From JBMOUD01 sp049319665 (lineage in GTDB: Bacteria > Pseudomonadota > Gammaproteobacteria > Enterobacterales > Enterobacteriaceae): a stretch of 64,000 nucleotides of DNA. The stretch spans positions 124,001 through 188,000 of the forward strand of contig NZ_JBMOUD010000008.1 in NCBI RefSeq assembly GCF_049319665.1. Direction: 5' to 3'. Position numbers and translations under genes: made by a program. Shown in pieces: positions 36,727 through 46,348 of this stretch; positions within the stretch are counted from its first letter, which is position 1, and each line of letters begins with the position of its first letter. The notes under the pieces are model-generated. The model was not told the origin of the DNA, did no database searches, and saw nothing but the letters and a program-made list of their open reading frames with translations.

Positions 36727-37923
36727 ATGGCGCGGACTACACGCCCCCTCACCCACACCGAAGTACAAAAAGCTAAAGCCACAGATAAAGACCTCACTTT
36801 GCACGACGGTGACGGACTCTTTTTGTAGGTCAAAACCACCGGTAAGAAAATTTGGCGTTTCCGCTATCAACTTCCCAACAGTAACAAACGCACCATGATC
36901 AGCCTCGGCGCATACCCTACCCTCTCCCTTGCCGAAGCCAGAGAAATACGCACAGAGAAATTAGCGATGTTAGTCCGTGGGATAGATCCGCAGGCAAGTG
37001 CTGATGAAGAGGCTGAGAAGCTCCAAATCGCTCAGGAAAGCATTTTCGTCAATGTTGCACGTAAATGGTTCGAGCTGAAACAAAGTCACGTTAGCGCAGA
37101 TCACGCGAAAGATATCTGGCGTTCCATCGAAAAGGACATTCTACCCAGCATCGAAAATGTTCCGGTTCAGGAATTGAAGGCACGCACCTTGATTCAAGTG
37201 TTGGAACCAATCAAAGCACGTGGAGCGTTAGAGACGGTCAGACGGCTTGTGCAACGCATAAACGAGATAATGATTTACGCGGTCAATGTCGGGTTAATTG
37301 ACGCAAATCCGGCCTCAGGCATAGGCAATGCTTTCGAACGCCCGAAGAAGCAGCATATGCCGACCATACGGCCCGAAGAACTGCCAAAGTTAATGCGCAC
37401 CATTTCTATGAGCAACTTATCGATACCAACCCGCTGCCTGCTTGAATGGCAGCTACTGACGCTCATACGCCCTGCCGAAGCATCAGCAACAGCATGGGCA
37501 GAGATCGATATAGAGAATAAACAGTGGTGTATTCCGGCAGAACGGATGAAGGCAAAGCGCGAACATATAGTTCCTTTGTCAGAACAAGCTTTAGAGCTGC
37601 TGGAAATCATGCGCCCAATCAGTGGCCATCGTCAGTACGTTTTCCCAAGCCGCAATGATCCGCACAAGGCTATGAACAGCCAAACGGCAAATGCTGCTTT
37701 GAAACGTATTGGATATGATGGAAAATTAGTCGCACATGGGTTACGTTCAATTGCCAGTACCACAATGAATGAGAGCGGGTTTAATGTCGATGTAATTGAG
37801 GCGGCTTTAGCCCATAGTGATAGGAATGAGGTTAGGAAGGCCTACAATCGCTCGACCTACCTTATTCAGAGACAGAGACTTATGGAATGGTGGGGGGAGT
37901 ATGTATATGGAAAATCCCAGTAG
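36727..37923 (+). pseudogene. int: P4-type tyrosine integrase with an amber stop at codon 34
   Basis: The 398-codon frame is complete except for TAG at 36826-36828. Codons 1-33 (MARTTRPLTHTEVQ... GDGLFL) and the rest (VKTTGKKIWRFRY onward) together form a full P4-family integrase: arm-binding N-terminal domain, core-binding domain and catalytic domain with Arg in LIRPAEA, HGLRS, His in AHSDRN and the Tyr of AYNRS. A start at the ATG at 36895 would give 342 residues without the arm-binding domain. Position next to ssrA fits a family that often uses this target. Functional only with amber suppression or in trans help. Confidence 0.9.
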
Positions 37924-37980
37924 AATTCTAAAAAAACCCGAAAAATAATTTTATAATAATTAACTGCTAGAGGTGAAACT

Positions 37981-40497
37981 ATGGATGCTGAAGTAAAAGA
38001 AATAATAATCAAGGAAATATTACCATTAGTTGAAAAGGGTGAACTTGCCTTATTCCTAGGCGCGGGAACTAGTATCGGAACACCATCCATTAATAAAATG
38101 ACGGTTCCATCAACGTCCCAACTAATCGAGAGAATATGCCAGGCATGTGGCTATGAGGAGAGTGACTATTCCAATACGGATTTGCAAACGGCTTTTGGTA
38201 CTGGACAAGATGAAATTGATAATTTTGAAAACTTCTTAGTTTCTAATTTCATGTGTGAAAGGCCTTTAAATTGGCAATTAAGTATTTTTAGACTTTGGTG
38301 GAGAATAATTTTCACCACAAACATAGATGACATTCCTGAAAAATGTATAGAAATACTTAAAAAAGACGATAAAAGTCACCCTGATTATCATGTATTCAAT
38401 TATTTAGATAGAGAACCAGTATTTCGTATTCCGACAAGTCCTGAAGTTGTTAAACTTCATGGCTGTGTAAATAAGGTAAAAGATGGTTTTGTATTCGATT
38501 CGGTAAGTTATGCAGACAATACAGTTAAACAAAGTGACTGGATAAGTCGATGCGCATTACATATAACTCATGGACACTGTCTTTTCGTTGGGTCAAAATT
38601 TAAGGAAAGTGATATTGAATTCTCAATCAGGCAAAGAAAAAATTGGGATCATGCCAGTCCTAACCTGACAAATTGGATAGTCTTAACAGACTTCTCAGCT
38701 ATGGAGGAAAAATCATACTTAAGAAGAGGGATAAAACCGCTAAAATGCAATGCAGATGAATTATTCAATCTTTTATTCGAGCATGTCCAATATGTGTCAC
38801 CAACTAAATTTATTAAACGAAAAGCACCTTTCTTGTCACACACAGATTCTAATAGCAAGGCTTTAGCATGGTTCTCAGAGAATTTCGAGTCTGTTAGAGA
38901 CATGATTAGACATTGGAGTTCTAAGACAGGCCCATACACAAGATTCTACTTTGGTGATATGCCAGACTGGTTTTACATCAGTCACAACGTACCCGCAAAA
39001 TTCAATACAGTTGATCATATAGTTAATTCAGTATTATCGTTTAAAAGCTCTAACGAAAAAGCAAATCTTATAAATATCATTGGGTCAGTAGGTTCGGGGA
39101 AAACCACAGTTGCTTTTCAAGCATTATCAATATTATCGCAAACACAGGATAATATTTATAACTTCATGGGTATTAATGGAATTCACCTTGAACATCTTTG
39201 GAGTGTTATTAAAGATATAAAAGGCCTTGTTGTTATATACATCGATTCTGCAGCTAACCATTTTTATGCCGTAAATGATATAATACAAAGATCTTTGGAT
39301 AACAATACTGGATGCAAACTTTGCATAATAACAGAAGATCGTTCTGTTCAGTACTATCGTAATCATAGGCATTTATATCAAATACCTAATAGAATCATAA
39401 ACAAAAAAACAATTACCACATTAAATCGTAGTGATGCTGCTAGCCTCTTAAATAAGGCTGACTCATTAGGTGTCATTTATGAGAAATTAAAAGATTTAAC
39501 CAGTGAACAACGAATTAACAAGGTGATAAATTTCGACAAGGGGTATAACGGTGACCTACTTGCAACATTATATGATCTTTCATCTGGTGAATCATATAGA
39601 AAGAAACTCAATGATGAATACCAAGAGATTACCTCGCCTCAGGCTCTGTCTATTTACGAAACTATTTCCCTAGTCACTGCTTGCAAATTACCACTACCAC
39701 TTAACTATCTTTCTGAAACTGAAAATATATCAATTAGCTCCACCATGAGCTACTTGAAAGAGGATCTTGATGGAAAAATTCATATTCGTGAACATGGAAA
39801 CTCAATGATAAGTATAACTGCGAGACATTATACTATTGCAGAGTTTCATTTAACAAAATGTTTTACAAAAGAAAAAGTAAAAGACACAATTATCAAACTC
39901 ATGCATTGTATGTCAAAAAAATTCACTATTGATGATATAAAAATGCATCCGATAAGCTACAGAATTTATCGAAGTATTCTTTCATATCATTTTTTATCAG
40001 AACAAATATTTTCTAATAAAGATGATTACAAATATATACATGAAATATATTCAACATGCCAATCATTATACGCTCAAGATGGTGTATTCTGGCTGCAGTA
40101 TGGCCGTTTTTTGGAAAAGGATTCACAGGTTCCGGAAGCTTTACACTGTTTCAGGAGAGGATTAGATCTCTATGACTCATTCCAGATCAGACATGCCCTC
40201 GGCCACCTTCTTTTAAAAAAATATAGAACTGAAGGCATGAGAGAATATGATGAATATCTTGAAGGAATTAGCTGGCTTGAAGGAGAAATCAAAAGCCGTG
40301 CAACTGATTCCTACTCTTATACATCGTTATGCTCTGAACTAACAAAAATCATATCACTTTCCCCAAAAAACACACACGCTATCGAGACCTTGAAAAAATA
40401 TGTCTCACTAGCACTTAAAGAGAACTGTTTTGGGGATGATGCTCTAATCAAAGTAATAACTAATTCAATGAAAGTAATAGGTGGGATCACAAAATAA
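37981..40497 (+). CDS. SIR2 domain plus STAND-type ATPase, probable phage defence protein
   Basis: 838 residues. An N-terminal SIR2-like domain holds LGAGTS (26-31), TTNID (112-116) and KLHG with His160, the pocket residues for NAD. A P-loop GSVGSGKTT starts near residue 368 and a Walker B-like LVVIYID near 416, then a helical part and TPR-like repeats from about 690. SIR2 effectors fused to STAND NTPases are known as anti-phage sensors (Avs5-like) that burn NAD on infection. Whether this one acts so is inference. AT-rich, with a good ribosome site (AGAGGTGA). It stands alone between the integrase and an IS; there is no terminator that I can see. Confidence 0.8.
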   Translation: MDAEVKEIIIKEILPLVEKGELALFLGAGTSIGTPSINKMTVPSTSQLIERICQACGYEESDYSNTDLQTAFGTGQDEIDNFENFLVSNFMCERPLNWQLSIFRLWWRIIFTTNIDDIPEKCIEILKKDDKSHPDYHVFNYLDREPVFRIPTSPEVVKLHGCVNKVKDGFVFDSVSYADNTVKQSDWISRCALHITHGHCLFVGSKFKESDIEFSIRQRKNWDHASPNLTNWIVLTDFSAMEEKSYLRRGIKPLKCNADELFNLLFEHVQYVSPTKFIKRKAPFLSHTDSNSKALAWFSENFESVRDMIRHWSSKTGPYTRFYFGDMPDWFYISHNVPAKFNTVDHIVNSVLSFKSSNEKANLINIIGSVGSGKTTVAFQALSILSQTQDNIYNFMGINGIHLEHLWSVIKDIKGLVVIYIDSAANHFYAVNDIIQRSLDNNTGCKLCIITEDRSVQYYRNHRHLYQIPNRIINKKTITTLNRSDAASLLNKADSLGVIYEKLKDLTSEQRINKVINFDKGYNGDLLATLYDLSSGESYRKKLNDEYQEITSPQALSIYETISLVTACKLPLPLNYLSETENISISSTMSYLKEDLDGKIHIREHGNSMISITARHYTIAEFHLTKCFTKEKVKDTIIKLMHCMSKKFTIDDIKMHPISYRIYRSILSYHFLSEQIFSNKDDYKYIHEIYSTCQSLYAQDGVFWLQYGRFLEKDSQVPEALHCFRRGLDLYDSFQIRHALGHLLLKKYRTEGMREYDEYLEGISWLEGEIKSRATDSYSYTSLCSELTKIISLSPKNTHAIETLKKYVSLALKENCFGDDALIKVITNSMKVIGGITK

Positions 40498-40926
40498 TTC
40501 TGGTGCCACTGATTTATTTAAATAATCAGTGGCATAGTAGAAACTAGAAAATCACTTTCATCTGAATCTATATAATACTAAAAAAATCACAAATACAATT
40601 ATGATGCGTATGCCATATTAATAATATACTTAAGCTATCTGTGCTTACTAGTATGTTATAGATACCTATTTATAACTTCATTGTAGAGTCTAGTTCAAAC
40701 TCTCCTCAGCGCGCAATGTTACCCGCCTGCCCGCCGCTGGCTTAGCTCACCGGTTTTAATGCATGAAGTAAAATCTCTGAAAGCCAGTGCAGCAAGGGTT
40801 TTGAGCCATTTTGAGCACTCCTGATTGCATGCAAATCCAGGCCCCCTATGCATGCGCAAGTCTTTAAAGGCGGCTAGCCAGAAAAGGGGCTGCAGAAACG
40901 TAAGCATTGTGGATATGACGTGAAAA
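40498..40926. other. Non-coding stretch, possible mobile element relic
   Basis: About 430 bases between the SIR2 gene and the IS3-family element. The first half is AT-rich and the second half (from 40693) abruptly GC-richer, hinting at a junction. GTTCAAACTCTCCTCAGC at 40693 loosely resembles the tmRNA 3' end. A 62-codon reverse frame at 40719-40907 has no recognised product. Confidence 0.4.
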
Positions 40927-40980
40927 TGATCTTACCCGTGTAATGTGGACACCGCCCTAAGCGAGATTCTGGTTTTCAAA

Positions 40981-41811
40981 TTATTCCGGGCTTAGACCGC
41001 CGCACGCACTGTGGCGACGCCAGCGATTGTAATCGCACTCGATATAATTAAACACCGCCGCCCTCATTATTTCCCTGCTGGCAAAGCGTTCTCCGTGGAT
41101 ACATTCCACCTTCAGTGAATGAAAGAAACTTTCCACGCAGGCATTGTCATAGCAGCAGCCTTTTGCGCTCATGCTCCCGCGCAGATTATGACGTTTCAGC
41201 AAGGCCTGATAATGCGATGAACAGTACTGACCACCACGGTCAGTGTGAACAATGACATTTTTCGGACGTTTACGCCGCCAGAGTGCCATTTGCAGCGCAT
41301 CGCAGGCCAGTTGCGCGGTCATACGCGGCGACATCGACCAGCCAATGAGGGCACGCGACCACAGGTCAATGACCACCGCCAGATACAGCCAGCCTTCATC
41401 CGTGCGTAGATACGTGATGTCGCCTGCCCACTTCTGGTTTGGACCACTGGCGTAAAAATCCTGTTTCAGCAGGTTCTCTGACACGGGCAAGCCGTGCTCA
41501 CGGTAACTAACCGGACTGAACTTGCGGCTCGCTTTCGCCCGCAGTCTCTGACGGCTCAGGCTGGCGGCAATAGTTTTGATGTTGTATTCCGGCAGTTCGT
41601 CAGCAAGACGAGGTGCACCATGACGCTGTTTTGCCTCAGTAAATGCCTTACCGACTGCCTCATCGCAGACGAGACGAAACTGCTGGCGTGGGCTTATCCG
41701 ATGGCGACGTAGGCACCAAGCATACCAGCCGCTTCGAGCAACCCGAAGTACACGGCACATAGCTTTGACGCTGAACTCAGCCTGATGTTTTTCGATAAAG
41801 ACATACTTCAT
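40981..41811 (-). CDS. IS3-family transposase OrfB
   Basis: 276 residues with an N-terminal helix-turn-helix 21-like segment and an rve integrase core: WAGDITYLRTDEGWLYL (first Asp), VHTDRGGQY (second Asp) and the Glu in NACVESFFHSLK. It overlaps orfA with ATGA; a programmed -1 frameshift to an OrfAB fusion is usual in this family. Confidence 0.92.
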   Translation of the reverse strand: MKYVFIEKHQAEFSVKAMCRVLRVARSGWYAWCLRRHRISPRQQFRLVCDEAVGKAFTEAKQRHGAPRLADELPEYNIKTIAASLSRQRLRAKASRKFSPVSYREHGLPVSENLLKQDFYASGPNQKWAGDITYLRTDEGWLYLAVVIDLWSRALIGWSMSPRMTAQLACDALQMALWRRKRPKNVIVHTDRGGQYCSSHYQALLKRHNLRGSMSAKGCCYDNACVESFFHSLKVECIHGERFASREIMRAAVFNYIECDYNRWRRHSACGGLSPE

Positions 41812-42107
41812 TTCAGGCGCTTCGCGAAGTATGTCGCGGCCTTTTGGAGAATGGCGAGTTCCTCGGCCTGCTCCGCAAGTTGCCGCTTAAGGCGGGCAAT
41901 TTCAACAGACATTTCCTGCTCACGTTCGGAAGATGAATGAGTATTTTTCAGCTTGCTGCGCCAGGCATAAAGCTGTGATTCATAAAGACTGAGTTCACGG
42001 GCTGCGGCGGCAACGCCAATACGTTCCGCGAGTTTCAGGGCTTCCTGGCGGAATTCAGGTGTGTGTTGCTTACGTGGTTTCTTATTGGTTGATACTGGTT
42101 TTGTCAT
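41808..42107 (-). CDS. IS3-family transposase OrfA
   Basis: 99 residues. Helix-turn-helix (HTPEFRQEALKLAERIGVA..., ELSLYESQLYAWRSK) followed by a leucine-zipper coiled coil up to the end (MSVEIARLKRQLAEQAEEL). DNA-binding half of the IS transposase. Confidence 0.92.
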   Translation of the reverse strand: MTKPVSTNKKPRKQHTPEFRQEALKLAERIGVAAAARELSLYESQLYAWRSKLKNTHSSSEREQEMSVEIARLKRQLAEQAEELAILQKAATYFAKRLK

Positions 42108-42227
42108 GAGTCACCTCTTACTTAAGAGTTTACTCACTTAGTCGCGTGTCCACTATTCACGGGTAGGATCATATTTCTGGGACTTGTTTAGGCAATTCTG
42201 ATGCTTGTGCCAATGAAACAAAACAAC

Positions 42228-42307
42228 TAAAGGAGTAAAGGAGTAAAGGAGTAAAGGAGTAAAGGAGTAAAGGAGTAAAGGAGTAAAGGAGTAAAGGAGT
42301 AAAGGAG
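42228..42307. repeat. Perfect octamer repeat, ten copies of TAAAGGAG
   Basis: Ten uninterrupted copies of an 8-base unit containing AAGGAG lie in the non-coding space just past the IS and about 300 bases before the HEPN gene. Repeats of this kind slip during replication. Between the array and the gene (42308-42603) the DNA is AT-rich, with TATAAT at 42354-42359 as a possible -10 element. Confidence 0.95.
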
Positions 42308-42603
42308 GGGTTTAATATTCATAATGATCTCATTTGTGGTGTGCAATCGATGAAGCTATTATAATATATTGCTTGCAGAATGACATGTTTTTATAGAAAA
42401 CTGAAATATATACCCACTGGCATTTGTACTACATCCACTAAATTCGAAATATACATCATTTAAAATGGAAAAAAAACATCCTTTTTATTATGTTTTAAGA
42501 TTAATGATTACATTATTTTCACCCAATGAAAAATTAATTTAGCTGTGCTATTATAAGGAAAGAGATAAAATTTAGATCTATATCCCTCACAGGTGATTTT
42601 AAT

Positions 42604-43524
42604 ATGTCAAAAAGCAACTACAAGTTTGATCGCTGGATTCCTCAATCACAGTCATCTTGGGCATGGCGAGTATTTAAAAAGCATAACAATGAATTATTGA
42701 GAATGCTAATAACATTTGATAATAGTCATAAATTTACCTATAGCAACCTGAAAGAAAAAGGGGCAAATTTTGAATCTGAGGTTATCAGTTACTTTGATTC
42801 ATCTCTCAAATTAAAAGGGCATATGAATGATACTAGATTTAAAAATATCAAAGAATGGAGCAATTCTTTCAATGAATTACAAAACTGGATGAATCTCAAT
42901 GCACTTCTTGCAATGATGTCGAACTTAGAAACGTATATGGCAACAGTCATTCCTTTAGCTATAGAATCTGACATTGGTGTTCTGTACGGTGTTTCAAAGA
43001 GAATAGATGGTATTGAGCTGCTAAAATATGATAAACAAAAAAACCATGGTATAAAAGAAATGGTTATAGGTTGTACTAAAGGAACATGGCAATCAAGAGT
43101 GAATACATATATAAAAATTTTCGACCATGCTCCGGATAAACTTATCAAAAACATATCTGAACTGGATAAAATGCAAGATATAAGAAATAAAATTGCTCAT
43201 GCTTTTGGTAGAGACATTGAAAGCTCCAGAGCAAATGGTAAAATCACTACATTACCCAGTGAAAAAATAAAAAATGATAAATTAATTGAATTTCAAACAA
43301 CCGTATGGCAAACAGCCAAAGTTATAGATTTTCACTTGCAACATTCTCATATCGGTGAATACTTAAGAGTCCTTTTCTATCATAATATTCAAAATAATTT
43401 AAACACAACACTTCATAAAAATGAAAAGGCTGTTATTTTAAAAAAAAGGATTGGTAAATTTGGCGACGTTTCTGCAGGTAAAGAATTTTGCCAAGGTTTA
43501 GTAGAGTACTATGATAAACTTTAA
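42604..43524 (+). CDS. HEPN-domain protein, possible ribonuclease of a defence or toxin system
   Basis: 306 residues, mostly helical. The HEPN RNase motif Rx4H is present as RNKIAH (Arg194 to His199) near the end of a helix, flanked by the usual polar residues. HEPN domains with this motif are RNA-cutting toxins or effectors in many conflict systems. I do not recognise the N-terminal half. It is preceded by an AGGTGA ribosome site and followed 20 bases later by the DUF3800 gene, so both form an operon. Strongly AT-rich compared with the core genes. Function is inferred. Confidence 0.65.
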   Translation: MSKSNYKFDRWIPQSQSSWAWRVFKKHNNELLRMLITFDNSHKFTYSNLKEKGANFESEVISYFDSSLKLKGHMNDTRFKNIKEWSNSFNELQNWMNLNALLAMMSNLETYMATVIPLAIESDIGVLYGVSKRIDGIELLKYDKQKNHGIKEMVIGCTKGTWQSRVNTYIKIFDHAPDKLIKNISELDKMQDIRNKIAHAFGRDIESSRANGKITTLPSEKIKNDKLIEFQTTVWQTAKVIDFHLQHSHIGEYLRVLFYHNIQNNLNTTLHKNEKAVILKKRIGKFGDVSAGKEFCQGLVEYYDKL

Positions 43525-43544
43525 TATACAATGGAGAATAAAAA

Positions 43545-44717
43545 ATGAAATATGGGTACGCCACGAGCAATAAAGAATATATTTTTTATTACGATGAAAG
43601 TAACAACATAAGAACTTTTACTCTGCAAGGTAATAAATATAATGTTGACAATAACCCTCAAAGTACTTACTCACCTATTTTTGTATTAGCTGGGATTGTT
43701 ACAAACCAAACTAAACACAATATTTCAGCACAAGAAGTAAGAACATTACTTAATATCCAGAGCAATGTTAAAGAAATAAAACTAAAACATGTCGGAACAG
43801 GTAGCTTTCCTGAATTGATGAATAATAAAAATATTCATGTGTTTCTAACATGGTTGCTTGAGAGCAATTTCTTTATTCATTATTACGCAACAAATACGGT
43901 CTACTGGTCTTTCCTTGATATCATCGAAGACCTTGCACACTATTTATTCGACGACAAAAACAGTTTTTTATTCAAAAAAGCATTTCATAACAATACTTTT
44001 CTTAGATCACAACTCGATTTTTACAAAAATGCCCTATATATACTTATCAAAAAAGACAAAACTGGTTTTTTAAAATTGATGAATTATTTTAATTATCCTG
44101 AAATAAATAATAATGATGCTAATAAATTTTACAAATCCCTTCACAAATTTTGTAGAAGTCACACAAATAGTTACCTTAGCTACAAGCATAAGAATCCAAA
44201 CCACATTGAGAAATCATTGCTAGAACTAACAAGGCTCCTGTCCATCTGTAAAGACATTGATAATGCCGAATTAACATTCAATGATAAAGACCTTCTTATA
44301 GATTCATTTTCTCATTTCTATCTTAATCGATTAAATGGATTTAGAAACTCCCAGCACTTACTTGATGAAGAAGACGTAGTTGAACCGCATCTGGTAATTT
44401 CAACAAAAAATGAATTTATCGGTGACGAAAAAAATCAATATTATGGGCTGAATTTCAAATTCATAAAATCGGAAAATAATATTGAAATTCAAATTTCTGA
44501 CATTGTTGCTGGTATAATTCGCTCTCTATACACATTTATTGAGCAGATTGAATTTTCCGAAATGGATAGCTTTATTGAAAACTCCACTGAATTGCAAAAG
44601 GATAATATAAAAAAACTAAGCATGTTAATTTCTAAATCTGTAAATGAATGTGAAGGCTTTATCTTTAGAACCCAACCACAGATGGATGAATCAAAAATGT
44701 ATAAGCTATTATCATGA
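43545..44717 (+). CDS. DUF3800 domain protein
   Basis: 390 residues. DUF3800 marks are the N-terminal YYDESN (Asp17, Glu18) and the C-terminal QISDIVAG (Asp319), which sit in an RNase H-like fold and may form a metal site for a nuclease. It follows the HEPN gene after 20 bases with GGAG before the ATG, and a strong terminator follows. DUF3800 proteins occur in defence islands, but no activity has been firmly assigned to my knowledge. The pairing suggests toxin with guard or two-part effector. Confidence 0.7.
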   Translation: MKYGYATSNKEYIFYYDESNNIRTFTLQGNKYNVDNNPQSTYSPIFVLAGIVTNQTKHNISAQEVRTLLNIQSNVKEIKLKHVGTGSFPELMNNKNIHVFLTWLLESNFFIHYYATNTVYWSFLDIIEDLAHYLFDDKNSFLFKKAFHNNTFLRSQLDFYKNALYILIKKDKTGFLKLMNYFNYPEINNNDANKFYKSLHKFCRSHTNSYLSYKHKNPNHIEKSLLELTRLLSICKDIDNAELTFNDKDLLIDSFSHFYLNRLNGFRNSQHLLDEEDVVEPHLVISTKNEFIGDEKNQYYGLNFKFIKSENNIEIQISDIVAGIIRSLYTFIEQIEFSEMDSFIENSTELQKDNIKKLSMLISKSVNECEGFIFRTQPQMDESKMYKLLS

Positions 44718-44738
44718 TGGTTTAACATGCTAATAAAG

Positions 44739-44787
44739 CAAGGGCTAACTCATCGAAGCTCCGCTTCTTTGAGTTCCCTTGTTTTTC
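44739..44787 (+). terminator. Terminator of the HEPN-DUF3800 operon
   Basis: CAAGGG...AACTCA...GAAG pairs with CTTC...TGAGTT CCCTTG around a CTCCG loop, followed by five T residues. Confidence 0.85.
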
Positions 44788-44921
44788 GCCCTTCGGTTGA
44801 AAAAAAAAGTCAAAGTCGAACCTAACTCATTGACATGAATTCTATTTATACTACAAATATATAATGTGGTGCAAAGGAATTGCTCACTTTAAAGTAAATA
44901 CACACATGAAAAGGAGTTTAT

Positions 44922-45012
44922 ATGAGTGAAATAATAAAATTGTCGTATGCAAATAATTTTAAACCTATTAGCGATAATAAATCTCAATCATTGCGAATAC
45001 ACTGTGTGTCAC
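44922..45012 (+). pseudogene. 5' fragment of an unknown gene cut by an insertion sequence
   Basis: ATG at 44922 with a strong AAGGAG site opens a frame of about 30 codons (MSEIIKLSYANN...) that runs into the IS481-type element at 45013. I do not recognise the product. Confidence 0.5.
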
Positions 45013-45999
45013 TCAGGACCTCGGTTGACATTTGATCTTAAATGCCCAGTTTAGTTTTTAACACTTCATAAGGTGTTTTTCCACCATGTGCTGAATGGGG
45101 GCGATGACAGTTATAAAATACCTCCCACTCTGCCAATTTTTCATGGAGGTCGACATCATCCGTATAATCGATAAGCTGATAAAATTCTTGTTTGTCGGTC
45201 AGATGAGAGCGTTCTACTTTTCCATTTAATCTCGGTGTAGCTGGTTTGATATAAACATGCTCCATACCTAACTCATGCACATACCAGTTAAATTTAGCCT
45301 GAAATTCATGGCCATTGTCTGTCCTGATGGTTTTTATTCGGAAAGGAAACTTATCCACAACATAATTAATAAAATCAATCGCATTGGCTTGATTATGCCG
45401 CTCATAAATTTTTAAGGCGCGTATCCGAGTAGCATCATCAATTGCGGTATATTGAAAACGTTTAATCCGTTGACCATCAGGGTTATTAAAAAACAAGAAT
45501 TTAACATCAACCTGCACATGATGGCCAGGAACCTGTTTCTCATAGCGCTTGAACAACGGCTTAGAGCGTTGTCGCTGATTTTGTGGAAGTTGATTTAGTC
45601 TATTTCGAAGAAGGACGTAATAACAGCCAGAGCGAGATACCTTGATATTATGAAATCGTAACAAGTACCACGATATTCTCTGAGGCCAAAAATGATAGGT
45701 TGTACGCAAGTAAATTATTTGCTCTTCAATGTGCTTTGCCACACGTCGAGTAGGATTTTCTGGGCAAGGCTTATGATTGATTAACCCTTGTTCTCCATAG
45801 CACTCATAGGCTTTTTTCCATGTGTAATAGATCTGTCTGCTAATACTGAAATGTCGACAGGTTTTTGCGACATTTCTGGCATTATTTGCATAGTTCAAGA
45901 CTTTTGTTTTGAGTGTTATATCTCGCTTCGCTTTAGCATCCATCATATCTAGACCTCCGGCTATAGTTAGGAAACACTAACTGTCCACCGAGGTCCAGA
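45013..45999 (-). mobile_element. IS481-family insertion sequence
   Basis: About 987 bases bounded by TCAGGACCTCGGTTGACA (left) and the reverse of TCTGGACCTCGGTGGACA (right), 16 of 18 bases alike. One transposase gene fills it. No clear target duplication is visible. Confidence 0.85.
45038..45946 (-). CDS. IS481-family transposase
   Basis: 302 residues. N-terminal helix-turn-helix (RHFSISRQIYYTWKKAYE), then a DDE core: VQVDVKFL, IRTDNGHEF and the Glu in NGKVERSH. Single-frame transposase. AT-rich and unlike enterobacterial core genes; the frame is intact. Confidence 0.92.
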   Translation of the reverse strand: MMDAKAKRDITLKTKVLNYANNARNVAKTCRHFSISRQIYYTWKKAYECYGEQGLINHKPCPENPTRRVAKHIEEQIIYLRTTYHFWPQRISWYLLRFHNIKVSRSGCYYVLLRNRLNQLPQNQRQRSKPLFKRYEKQVPGHHVQVDVKFLFFNNPDGQRIKRFQYTAIDDATRIRALKIYERHNQANAIDFINYVVDKFPFRIKTIRTDNGHEFQAKFNWYVHELGMEHVYIKPATPRLNGKVERSHLTDKQEFYQLIDYTDDVDLHEKLAEWEVFYNCHRPHSAHGGKTPYEVLKTKLGI

Positions 46000-46109
46000 C
46001 TTTCATAATGGTGAGTTAACGAAAACAGAGATCTTCGCTATCAAAAAAAATTAAAGAGCTTCGATCATGTTTTACAGCTTCTGAGCCGTTCTTAAGATAG
46101 TTTTTTCGT

Positions 46110-46348
46110 ATGAAGGGAATACAAGGTAAGAGCTTCGCTGGTGTGGTCCAATATGCATTGAAACCGGGAGCACACCACAAAAGTGATCCAATAGTAGTCG
46201 GGGGCAATATGCTTATGCTGATGAAAATATCCCTTTTCTTCCTAACGCCATTCTGCCCAAATATCTGCAAACCGACCATCATCAGCCAAAGCCATTGACA
46301 GTCGAGATGCTGATTAAATCGGCCGAGGTAGGTCGGTGGATTGATTAA
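46110..46348 (+). pseudogene. Remnant of a plasmid-type relaxase fused to another fragment
   Basis: The frame from 46110 reads MKGIQGKSFAGVVQYALKPG...KSDPIVVGGNM, the usual start of MobP/TraI-like relaxases of genomic islands. After about 34 codons another frame continues from 46214 to the stop at 46348 (YADENIPFLPNAILPKYLQ...) that does not belong to a relaxase I know. A deletion seems to have joined two genes. Confidence 0.5.

Larger units (their letters stand above)
40927..42171 (-). mobile_element. IS3-family insertion sequence
   Basis: 1245 bases bounded by inverted repeats TGATCTTACCCGTGTAATG and (other end, reversed) TGATCCTACCCGTGAATAG, followed by matching GTGGACAC blocks. It encodes orfA and orfB overlapping by four bases. 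I see no target duplication at the ends. Confidence 0.9.

Noticed and set aside
40719..40907. 62-codon reverse frame before the IS3 element
   Set aside because: No family match and no ribosome site seen; kept only as part of a non-coding relic.
42228..42307. CRISPR array
   Set aside because: The unit is 8 bases with no spacers; it is a simple tandem repeat.
44489..44728. Reverse frame overlapping the end of the DUF3800 gene
   Set aside because: It is entirely antisense to a well-supported gene and its terminator lies on the other strand.
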